A DNA stretch of 10,952 nt from an uncultured Sphingopyxis sp. (GTDB taxonomy: Bacteria; Pseudomonadota; Alphaproteobacteria; Sphingomonadales; Sphingomonadaceae): contig CAKZIN010000068.1 of assembly GCA_936933955.1 (NCBI GenBank), positions 1 to 10,952 of the forward strand, written 5' to 3'. A program made the translations under genes and the position numbers. The notes beneath the pieces were generated by a model. That model ran no database searches and was not told the DNA's origin. It worked only from the letters and a program-made list of their open reading frames with translations. This document shows positions 1 through 6,401 of the stretch, one piece after another. The first letter of the stretch is position 1. Each line of letters opens with the position of its first letter.

Positions 1-688
1 GCCAATCATCCGCGCCGATCGCCAGCCGCGCCCAGCGCGCGCGCTCGACGATGCGCGCGAGCGTCGCAAAGGCACCACGCGGCTGCGGCGGCACATCGCC
101 CAGCACCGCAATCGCACGCGCGGTGTCGGCGGGGGTGAGCGCGGCAGGGCGGCGGCGCGATATCTCCTCGACGCTGCGGGTGAGCAACAGCTGCGCCGCC
201 TCCCCAAAGCGCCCGCTCGCCGCCAGCGCATCCGCCTCCGCCAGCAGATCGCGTGCGACGGCGTCGTCGAACGGCTCGAATGCGGGCTCGGTCGCGCCGC
301 GCGGGCGCCGTCGCCGCCAGCGATCGACCCAGTCGCGGAACGCCGGGATGAGCACATAGGCGAGCGCCGCCACCGCCGCCGCGCCGAGCAGCCACAGCAG
401 CGGCTTGAACAGGAAGGCGACCGCCTTGCCGATGCTCTCGAGCAATGAGATCAGCCAGCGCGGCGTATCGCGGCGCGGTTGCGCGAGGCGGGGACCGGGC
501 AGCTGCGTCTGGAAATCCCCGCTCGCCACGGCGGCCGCGCGGGCGCGTTCGATGGCGCCGGGGTCGATGCTCTGTGGTGGTCTGGCGCTCTCGACGCTTG
601 TCGTGGGAGGGGTCGGCACCTTTGCCTCAGCGAGCGACGGCGCGAGTGCGCACGCCAGCAGCACCAGCGCGGCCCTGCGCCTGCTCAC
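1..688 (-). CDS. DUF4129-like exported membrane protein, N-terminal part (runs off the left edge)
   Basis: An open minus-strand frame of 229 codons enters from the left edge; its C-terminus lies outside the window. The start chosen is a GTG at 688, which gives a compact signal peptide (MSRRRAALVLLACALAPSLA, with a likely AEA cleavage site near residue 22). An in-frame ATG at 709 would add 7 residues; neither start has a strong Shine-Dalgarno. After a proline-rich stretch comes a hydrophobic membrane segment at about residues 88-113, then a basic stop-transfer patch (DRWRRRRPRG), then a helical, Ala/Arg-rich cytoplasmic part with a segment near ADALAASGRFGEAAQLLL. This order (signal, periplasmic loop, one membrane helix, soluble helical C-terminal domain) matches DUF4129 proteins, which often lie near MoxR ATPase and DUF58 genes. 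Function is unknown. The family call rests on architecture and remembered resemblance, because the diagnostic C-terminal end is cut off. It is transcribed divergently from the glycine-zipper gene. Confidence 0.62.
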   Translation of the reverse strand, partial: MSRRRAALVLLACALAPSLAEAKVPTPPTTSVESARPPQSIDPGAIERARAAAVASGDFQTQLPGPRLAQPRRDTPRWLISLLESIGKAVAFLFKPLLWLLGAAAVAALAYVLIPAFRDWVDRWRRRRPRGATEPAFEPFDDAVARDLLAEADALAASGRFGEAAQLLLTRSVEEISRRRPAALTPADTARAIAVLGDVPPQPRGAFATLARIVERARWARLAIGADDW

Positions 689-771
689 CAGAAAAACCCG
701 CCCCCGCATCGCCCGGCAAGGTGGCGGGGCAGGCCCCGTGGCGCAATCGAAACTTTCGGCTGGGAGGGGCG

Positions 772-804
772 CGTTTAAACGGCTTCGCTGCGCTCGCAAT
801 GACG
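772..804. repeat. Dispersed-repeat-like segment with PmeI-type palindrome
   Basis: It starts with the perfect 10-bp palindrome CGTTTAAACG (772-781) and continues with GCTTCGCTGCGCTCGCAATG and ACG. From memory, the second part resembles a short repeat scattered through the intergenic DNA of many sphingomonads and other alphaproteobacteria. Only one copy is in this window, so its repeat status rests on that resemblance. Confidence 0.45.
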
Positions 805-820
805 AGGGGGGAGGGCCGGG

Positions 821-979
821 CTCTCCCCTCCCCTCGTGGGGAGGGGTAGGGGTGGGGGCCCGCTCGCGTCTGCGAGCGGAGGAGACTCGTTTCGGCGGTT
901 GCGTGAGAGTTTTTCACGAGCCGCAGACGCTGCTCGCCCCCCACCCCCGGCCCCTCCCCACAAGGGGGAGGGGGGGGAG
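821..979. repeat. Pair of inverted GC-rich repeat copies, each with its own hairpin
   Basis: Two copies of one roughly 57-base element lie head to head. The left copy (about 821-880) reads C/T-rich, then GTGGGGAGGGG, a GGGGTGGGGG run and GCGTCTGCG. The right copy (about 921-979) is its reverse complement with a few differences. Each copy contains a 9-bp perfect hairpin: CCCCTCCCC (825-833) pairs with GGGGAGGGG (838-846) around TCGT, and 951-959 pairs with 965-973 around ACAAG. The left copy has a further perfect 8-bp stem, CCGCTCGC (860-867) with GCGAGCGG (872-879). The copies could also pair with each other into a long stem, leaving a loop of about 40 bases. The pattern is that of a REP/MITE-like dispersed element. 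No protein is encoded, and I saw no clear target-site duplication. Confidence 0.7.
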
Positions 980-1030
980 GCGAAGCTCATTTCACCTTCG
1001 TAACCGCGCTGTTCACCGCACCGGCGTGCG

Positions 1031-1060
1031 CATGAACGCGGCGGCTCAGTTCCGTTCATG
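1031..1060. promoter_or_regulatory. Perfect 8-bp inverted repeat upstream of the glycine-zipper gene
   Basis: CATGAACG (1031-1038) and CGTTCATG (1053-1060) are exact reverse complements 14 bases apart; centre to centre they are 22 bases apart, about two helical turns. The site ends 47 bases before the ATG at 1108. This suits a dimeric regulator site or a structured 5' leader. The regulator is unknown, and pairing by chance cannot be excluded. Confidence 0.35.
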
Positions 1061-1107
1061 TTGGAGGTGGCAGCGGGAAGCCTGTTTCTCGAAGGGAAGG
1101 ATTTCAC

Positions 1108-1464
1108 ATGACCGCTCGTCCGCTGCTGGCGCTCGCCGCCGCCGCTTCGGTGCTTACCGCCACTACGCCCGCCATGGCGCATCCGGGTCGCGGTCACGCC
1201 CGCGGCCATGCCCACGCGCCAGGACAGCAGATGCGCTACATGCAGACCGAGCAGGGCCGCGTCGGATACTGGCGCGGTGACGACGGGCGCTACCATTGCC
1301 GCCGCGCCAATGGCACCACGGGGCTGATCGTGGGCGCGGCGGGCGGGGCCCTCGTCGGTCGAGCGATCGACGGCGGGCGCGACCGCACCGTCGGCACCAT
1401 CCTCGGCGCAGCAGGCGGCGCGCTGCTGGGTCGCGAAGTCGATCGCAGCATCAGCTGCCGCTGA
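1108..1464 (+). CDS. Small secreted glycine-zipper (2TM/17-kDa antigen-like) protein
   Basis: This is a complete 118-residue protein. The ATG follows a good Shine-Dalgarno (GGAAGGA, 1095-1101, spacing about 6). A cleavable signal peptide covers residues 1-24, with cleavage after AMA. The mature N-terminus is His-rich (H25, H30, H34, H36). Residues about 45-65 carry a polar YWRGDDGRYHC stretch. Two glycine-zipper segments follow, at about 72-90 (VGAAGGALVGR) and 96-112 (LGAAGGALLGR), separated by a charged turn (DGGRDRT). This is the layout of the glycine-zipper 2TM / Rickettsia 17-kDa surface antigen superfamily, whose members are small envelope proteins, mostly of unknown role. There is no lipobox cysteine after the signal, so it is probably not a lipoprotein; the only cysteines are C64 and C117, which could form a disulfide. 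It appears monocistronic, with an inverted repeat upstream and a terminator downstream. Confidence 0.85.
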   Translation: MTARPLLALAAAASVLTATTPAMAHPGRGHARGHAHAPGQQMRYMQTEQGRVGYWRGDDGRYHCRRANGTTGLIVGAAGGALVGRAIDGGRDRTVGTILGAAGGALLGREVDRSISCR

Positions 1465-1485
1465 TTTAGCGAACGCTTCCGAAGG

Positions 1486-1518
1486 CGCGGGGCCCCCTTG
1501 CGAAAGCGGGGCCCCGCG
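1486..1518. other. Very GC-rich 11-bp perfect hairpin after the glycine-zipper gene
   Basis: CGCGGGGCCCC (1486-1496) pairs perfectly with GGGGCCCCGCG (1508-1518) around an 11-base loop. It starts 21 bases past the stop codon at 1464. It has no U-run on either side, so it is not a classical intrinsic terminator. It may protect the 3' end of the mRNA or slow polymerase ahead of the true terminator at 1566. Confidence 0.6.
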
Positions 1519-1565
1519 GCTGCCGGCTCCTCGGGGCGCTGCTCACGTTTGACGCCGCCGGAAAT

Positions 1566-1599
1566 GGGCTCCTGCCTTCGCAGGAGCCCTATTTGTTTT
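1566..1599 (+). terminator. Intrinsic terminator between convergent genes
   Basis: A perfect 10-bp stem, GGGCTCCTGC (1566-1575) with GCAGGAGCCC (1580-1589), is closed by the tetraloop CTTC. TATTTGTTTT follows at 1590-1599, a good U-rich tail for plus-strand transcripts ending after the glycine-zipper gene. In the minus direction the stem is followed only by ATTTCC, so termination of the glutamate dehydrogenase transcript here would be weaker, although the hairpin lies only 29 bases past that gene's stop. Confidence 0.85.
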
Positions 1600-1617
1600 C
1601 CGGCTTGCCCCGCGCAA

Positions 1618-4600
1618 TCAGCGGCAGTCCATCAGCCCCTTCGCCTGACCCCCAAGCTGCGCGAGCATCGCGGCGGAGGGGTGCGGCTGCGTCTGCGCGC
1701 GGGTGACGAAGGCCTTGAGCCGTTCGACGCGCGCGGCGTTGCGCTGGAGCCAGCCTTGCGCCGCGGCCATCGGCTCTCCGCCCAGCCGCTGGAGCAGGTC
1801 GAGGCGGATCTCCGCAAAGTCGCGCGACAGGCCTGCCACCAGCAGCCGCTCCCACGGGTCGGAGGGCGACGCCGCCATCGCCGCGCCCTGCGCCCAGTCG
1901 AGCCCGGTCGCCTGCCCGAGCAGCCCGAACGCCTGCGTCAGCGCCTTCACGTCCGCGCCGTTCTCCCGCGATAGCGCGACGAGGCCCATCGCACCGTCGA
2001 TCTCCGCCAGGCGCACCACGCGGTTGGCGAGGTCGGTATCGACACCGGCCGTCGCCAGACGCCCGCGGAAGCTCGCCGCTGCTTCGCGCCCGTGGCGTTC
2101 GAGCAGCTGGTCGCTCGCCATTTCGAGCGCGTCCACCCCGGCCTGCAACTGCGCCACGCAATCGGCGAGGCTGCGGTCGGGATCGGCATGGCGCAGCAGG
2201 TCCGCCATGTGCGCGCGCACCTCCACCGCCACGTCGCGGTAAAGCCCCAGCCGCACCGGTTCGGGCAGCGGCGCCGCGTCGATGTCGCGCCACAGCGCGG
2301 GGAGGTCGAGCAGCCGTTCGGCGACGACGAATGCCTCCGCCACCTCGCCCGGGCTGACGCCTTCTTCCTCGGCGAGTTCGAACGGATGGACGAAGCCCAG
2401 CCGGTTGACGAGCCGATTGGCGACCTTGGTCGCGACGATCTCCCGCCGCAGCTGGTGGGCGAGGATCGCGTCGCGTTCGCACGCCTGCATTTCACGCGGG
2501 AAAGCGGCGAGCAGCTCGTCGTCCATCAGCGCATCGTCGCCGAGACGCCCTTGCTCGGCGCTTTCCTGGAGGGCGAGCTTGGCGGTCGCCATCACCACCG
2601 CCAGCTCGGGCCGGGTTAGCCCGCGGCCGTCCTGCGCGCGGCGGAGATATTCATCGTCGCGCGCCAGCCCCTCGACATTGCGGTCGAGCCGGCCTTCCTC
2701 CTCGAAGCGGCCGATCAGCCGGACTACCGCGGGGGCGGCGGCCGCGCCCTCCCCTTCTGCGATCGACAGCGCCAGCGCCTGCGCGCGGTTGTCGGCGAGC
2801 ACCAGCTCCGCGACCTCGTCGGTCATGCTTTCGAGCAGGCGGTTGCGATCGTCGAGCGCGAGCCGTCCGGCGCGCATCTCGGCGTTGAGCGCGATCTTGA
2901 TGTTGACCTCGTTATCCGAACAATCGACGCCCGCCGAATTGTCGATGAAGTCGGTGTTGATGCGCCCGCCGCCGCTCGCGAAGGCGATGCGCGCGGCCTG
3001 GGTGACGCCGAGGTTGGCGCCTTCGCCGACGACCTTGGCGCGCAGCTCCTCCGCATCGACGCGGTGGCGGTCGTTGGCGGGGTCGCCGACCGCGGCGTTA
3101 TTTTCCGCCGCCGCCTTTACATAAGTGCCGATGCCGCCGAACCACAGCAGGTCGACGCGCGCCTTGAGGATCGCGCTGATGAGCGAGGTCGGGTCGATCT
3201 CCTCCACGTCGAGGTCGAGCATCGCGCGCACCTCGGGCGTCAGCGGGATCGACTTCTGCGAGCGCGGGAACACGCCGCCGCCTGCGGAAATGAGCGCGGG
3301 ATCATAGTCCGCCCAGCTCGACCGCGGCAGTTCGAACAGCCGCTTGCGCTCCGCCCAGCCTTTCGCCGCATCGGGGGTCGGGTCGAGGAAGATGTGGCGG
3401 TGGTCGAAGGCGGCGACCAGCTCGATCGCCTGGCTGAGCAGCATGCCGTTGCCGAACACGTCGCCCGACATGTCTCCGACGCCCGCGACGCGCACCGCTT
3501 CGGTTTGCACGTCGATGCCCATTTCGCGGAAGTGGCGCTGGACCGAGATCCAAGCGCCCTTGGCGGTGATGCCCATCGCCTTGTGGTCGTAGCCATTGGA
3601 GCCACCGCTGGCGAAGGCATCGCCCAGCCAGAAGTCCCGCTCCAGCGCGATGGCGTTGGCGACGTCAGAAAAGCTGGCGGTGCCCTTGTCGGCGGCGACC
3701 ACGAAATAGGGATCGTCGCTGTCGCGGCGCACTACGCCCTGCGGCGGCACCACCGCGCCATCGACGCGGTTGTCGGTGATCGACAGCAGCGCGCGGATGA
3801 ACACGCGGTAGCATTCGGTCCCCTCCGCCAGCCACGCATCGCGATCGGCGGCGGGATCGGGCAGGCGTTTTGGGTGGAAGCCGCCCTTGGCCCCCGTCGG
3901 CACGATGACCGCGTTCTTGACCCGCTGCGCCTTCATCAGGCCGAGGATTTCGGTGCGGAAATCGTCGCGGCGGTCGGACCAGCGCAGCCCCCCGCGCGCG
4001 ACGGGTCCGGCGCGCAGGTGAATGCCCTCCACCCGCGGCGAATAGACCCAGATCTCCCGCCACGGCAGCGGGCGGGGGAGGCCAGGCACTTTCGCGCTGT
4101 CGATCTTGAAGGCGAGCGCTTCGGCGCCCGCGGGGACGAAGGCGTTGGTGCGCAGCGTCGCTTCGATGAGCGCGCTCATCTGCCGGAGGATGCGGTCCTC
4201 GTCGATCGCCGCGACCTTGGCGAGCCCGTCGGCGATGGTCGCGCGAGCGGCGGTAGCGGCGTCGTCCGACAGCGCGGCGGGATCGTGCAGCGCGCGGAAC
4301 AGCGCAACGAGGCCGCGCGTCACCTCTGGCGCATTGCGCAGCGCCTGCACCACCGTCGGCAGCGAATAGGGAAGTCCCCCCTGCCGCAGATAGCGGAACC
4401 ACGCGCGCAGCCAGACGACGCTGACCGGGTCGAGCCCGGCGGCGACGATCAGCTGGTTGAACGCGTCATTTTCCGCGCGGTCGAGCAGCACGTCGGCAAG
4501 CGCCGCTTCGACCACGCCGACGCGGTCCCCCTCCACCGTGCGCCCGCCCGAGACGGTGAGGTCGTGGATGTAGCTTTTCGCATCGTCGGTGAGCGCGGTC

Positions 4601-6270
4601 GGCAGCTCGGTATCGACGGTGTAACCGAAATTCTCGAGCGTGGGCACGAGCCGCGACAGCGACAGCGCGCCGCCCTGGTGATAGACCTTCAGCCGCGTCG
4701 TCTCCCCCGTGCCGAGCAGGCGCACGTCGATCCCGCGCGCCGGGCCCATCTCGCGCAAGCGCATGACGTCGGCGGCCGCATCTTCCGGCGCGTGACTGAT
4801 GCGGTAGGTCTGCGGGAACACGCCGGCGAAGCGATGCGCGAGGACGCTGGCGCGGCCTGAATCGTCGAAGCGTGCCAGCTCCGCCTCGATCCCCGGCTCC
4901 CAGCCGCGCACCAGCTGTTCGAGCGCCGCGTTGAGGCGCTCCACGTCCGGCGCGCGCCCGCCGCCGCGCAGGTCGTAGGTGTAGCGGATCAGTGCGACGC
5001 CGCTCTCTTCCATCGAGATGGTCCAGCTGAGCAGCTTGCCGCCGGCTTCCTGGGCGAGCAGCTCCGCGATCTGCTGGCGGCGCGCGGTCGACAGCTCGTC
5101 GCGCGGCAGCCAGACGAAGGCGAACAGGTGCCGCTCGAGCGGGGAGGCGATGAACGCGACCTTGGGGCGGGGGCGGTCATCGATCGACATCGCCGCCAGC
5201 GCCAGCGCCTCCACCTGCGCATCGTCGCTCGCCACCATCAGGTCGTGCGGCAGGCGGGTGAGCACGTGCGCCAGCGCCTTCCCGGCGTGGCCTGCCGGGT
5301 CGAACCCGAACTTCGTCGCCATGTCGGTGAGGCGGCGGCGCAGCACCGGCACCTTGTCGGGCGCGGTGTTGAGCGCGGCGCTGGTCCACAGCCCCGCGTG
5401 GATCGACAGCGCGGCGACCCGCCCCCCCTCGCGCACCGGCACGAGGATCACGTCGAGCAGCACGCGGCGGTGGACCGTTGCCATGCGGTTCGATTTGACC
5501 AGCAGCAGCGGCGCGCCGCTCCCCTCGAGCTGCGCGAAGGCGGCTTCGAGCGTGGCGGGGGCGAGCAGCGGCTCTCCGTCCGCACCGTCCCGACAAAGGC
5601 CGAGCCCGGAGCCAGCCGCACCGTCGCGGCTGCGCAGTTCGTGGCCGAGCTGGGTGAAGTTGCGGTCGAGGAACCAGCGCAGCAGCTCCGCCTCCTCGCC
5701 GCTGCCGAGCCGGTCAATGTCGGCGCGCATTGCGCCCTGCATCGCGGTCCAGTCGGTGACCGCCGCGCGCACGTCGGCGAGCACGCGCTCGATGCTTTCG
5801 ACCAGGTGCCGGCGTTCGTGCGCTCCGACCCGCTGAAGTTCGAGGTAAATCATCGACTCGCGCGTCGACCCCGAACCGATCGCGGTCAGCGCACCGCTCG
5901 AGTCACGCTCGACCGAGACGACCGGGTGCAGCACGCCGACGACCACCACGCCCGCATCGGCAATGGCGCCGGCGACGCTGTCGACCAGGAAGGGCATGTC
6001 GTCGTTGACGATGGCGAGCCGCATGTGTCGCGCGCTCCCCTGGCCTTCGCGCGAGCTTTCGAGGCGCAGGTTGGGCTTGCCCGGCTGGCGACGTGCTGCG
6101 GTTTCAGCGAGGAACGCCGCCGCCGCGTCCCATTCGCCCGGGTCGAGCTCGCTCGCTTCGTCGGGGAGCGCGCTCGCTTCGAGTGCGGCCCGCAGCGCCG
6201 TGACGATGCCGGGGGGCGGCGCGGCCTCCGCAGTTGCGGGGATGCTCGCGCTCGTCACGTCTTCGGCCAT
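1618..6270 (-). CDS. gdhB: Large (180-kDa type) NAD-dependent glutamate dehydrogenase
   Basis: It catalyses NAD+-dependent oxidative deamination of L-glutamate to 2-oxoglutarate and ammonium in the cytoplasm, feeding glutamate-family amino acids into the TCA cycle. From the ATG at 6270 it has 1550 residues, in the range of this family (roughly 1550-1650). The N-terminal half is regulatory, with ACT-like segments; the first is near residues 80-130 (IVNDDMPFLVDSVAGAIAD). The catalytic core shows RGGLRWSDRRDDFRTEI and PTGAKGGFHPKR (about 790-800, including the catalytic-lysine motif), then DKGTASFSDVAN, and the dinucleotide-binding GVGDMSGDVFGNGM (about 928-942). A long helical C-terminal region follows. 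The frame is uninterrupted. An in-frame ATG at 6363 would add 31 residues, and one at 6321 would add 17; I prefer 6270 because the added residues look like translated leader. No start has a strong Shine-Dalgarno. It is a single-gene unit, convergent with the glycine-zipper gene and divergent from the glycan genes. The symbol follows Pseudomonas usage; gdh2 is also used. Confidence 0.95.
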   Translation of the reverse strand: MAEDVTSASIPATAEAAPPPGIVTALRAALEASALPDEASELDPGEWDAAAAFLAETAARRQPGKPNLRLESSREGQGSARHMRLAIVNDDMPFLVDSVAGAIADAGVVVVGVLHPVVSVERDSSGALTAIGSGSTRESMIYLELQRVGAHERRHLVESIERVLADVRAAVTDWTAMQGAMRADIDRLGSGEEAELLRWFLDRNFTQLGHELRSRDGAAGSGLGLCRDGADGEPLLAPATLEAAFAQLEGSGAPLLLVKSNRMATVHRRVLLDVILVPVREGGRVAALSIHAGLWTSAALNTAPDKVPVLRRRLTDMATKFGFDPAGHAGKALAHVLTRLPHDLMVASDDAQVEALALAAMSIDDRPRPKVAFIASPLERHLFAFVWLPRDELSTARRQQIAELLAQEAGGKLLSWTISMEESGVALIRYTYDLRGGGRAPDVERLNAALEQLVRGWEPGIEAELARFDDSGRASVLAHRFAGVFPQTYRISHAPEDAAADVMRLREMGPARGIDVRLLGTGETTRLKVYHQGGALSLSRLVPTLENFGYTVDTELPTALTDDAKSYIHDLTVSGGRTVEGDRVGVVEAALADVLLDRAENDAFNQLIVAAGLDPVSVVWLRAWFRYLRQGGLPYSLPTVVQALRNAPEVTRGLVALFRALHDPAALSDDAATAARATIADGLAKVAAIDEDRILRQMSALIEATLRTNAFVPAGAEALAFKIDSAKVPGLPRPLPWREIWVYSPRVEGIHLRAGPVARGGLRWSDRRDDFRTEILGLMKAQRVKNAVIVPTGAKGGFHPKRLPDPAADRDAWLAEGTECYRVFIRALLSITDNRVDGAVVPPQGVVRRDSDDPYFVVAADKGTASFSDVANAIALERDFWLGDAFASGGSNGYDHKAMGITAKGAWISVQRHFREMGIDVQTEAVRVAGVGDMSGDVFGNGMLLSQAIELVAAFDHRHIFLDPTPDAAKGWAERKRLFELPRSSWADYDPALISAGGGVFPRSQKSIPLTPEVRAMLDLDVEEIDPTSLISAILKARVDLLWFGGIGTYVKAAAENNAAVGDPANDRHRVDAEELRAKVVGEGANLGVTQAARIAFASGGGRINTDFIDNSAGVDCSDNEVNIKIALNAEMRAGRLALDDRNRLLESMTDEVAELVLADNRAQALALSIAEGEGAAAAPAVVRLIGRFEEEGRLDRNVEGLARDDEYLRRAQDGRGLTRPELAVVMATAKLALQESAEQGRLGDDALMDDELLAAFPREMQACERDAILAHQLRREIVATKVANRLVNRLGFVHPFELAEEEGVSPGEVAEAFVVAERLLDLPALWRDIDAAPLPEPVRLGLYRDVAVEVRAHMADLLRHADPDRSLADCVAQLQAGVDALEMASDQLLERHGREAAASFRGRLATAGVDTDLANRVVRLAEIDGAMGLVALSRENGADVKALTQAFGLLGQATGLDWAQGAAMAASPSDPWERLLVAGLSRDFAEIRLDLLQRLGGEPMAAAQGWLQRNAARVERLKAFVTRAQTQPHPSAAMLAQLGGQAKGLMDCR

Positions 6271-6401
6271 GCTGCTCGCTCGGATGATTGCGCCGGGATC
6301 GGCTGGAATGAGGCGCGCCATGCACCCGGCGCGCACAGGGCTCAACCCCCGAGGGTGCCGCACGGCTGCGTCCGGATCGCGCTTCGCACGTTTGGGGGGC
6401 C
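6271..6401. promoter_or_regulatory. Divergent promoter region between glutamate dehydrogenase and the glycan genes
   Basis: These 131 bases must carry the promoter for the minus-strand dehydrogenase and probably the first promoter of the plus-strand glycosyltransferase cluster. A 7-bp inverted repeat, GCGCGCC (6313-6319) with GGCGCGC (6328-6334), lies near the middle and could be a regulator site or simply GC-rich coincidence. I could not identify a confident -35/-10 pair on either strand. If the dehydrogenase starts at 6363 instead, the gap shrinks to 38 bases. Confidence 0.4.

Larger units (their letters stand above)
689..1107. other. Long intergenic region between divergent genes
   Basis: These 419 bases hold no convincing gene. 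Frames open across it are GC-rich shadows without a plausible start or protein composition. It holds a dispersed-repeat-like segment (772-804), a pair of inverted GC-rich repeat copies (821-979), and an 8-bp inverted repeat nearer the plus-strand gene (1031-1060). Promoters for both flanking genes should lie here, but I could not pick out a convincing -35/-10 pair by eye. Confidence 0.6.

Noticed and set aside
821..979. CRISPR array
   Set aside because: There are only two copies, inverted rather than direct, with no regular spacers or cas genes nearby.
821..979. Insertion sequence remnant
   Set aside because: There is no transposase fragment in any frame and no clear flanking target duplication; a non-coding dispersed repeat explains it better.
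405..1280. A 291-codon plus-strand open frame across the DUF4129-like gene, the repeats and the start of the glycine-zipper gene
   Set aside because: It runs through inverted repeats and overlaps two better-supported genes. It persists only because stop codons are rare at this GC content.
775..1296. A 173-codon minus-strand open frame across the repeat region
   Set aside because: It translates repeat hairpins into Gly/Pro/Arg-rich low complexity and overlaps the glycine-zipper gene in antisense.
3064..4860. A 598-codon open frame on the plus strand opposite the glutamate dehydrogenase
   Set aside because: It is fully antisense to a well-recognised enzyme. Its composition (Arg/His/Asp/Ala-rich, repetitive) is that of the opposite strand of a GC-rich gene, and it has no recognisable domain or ribosome site.
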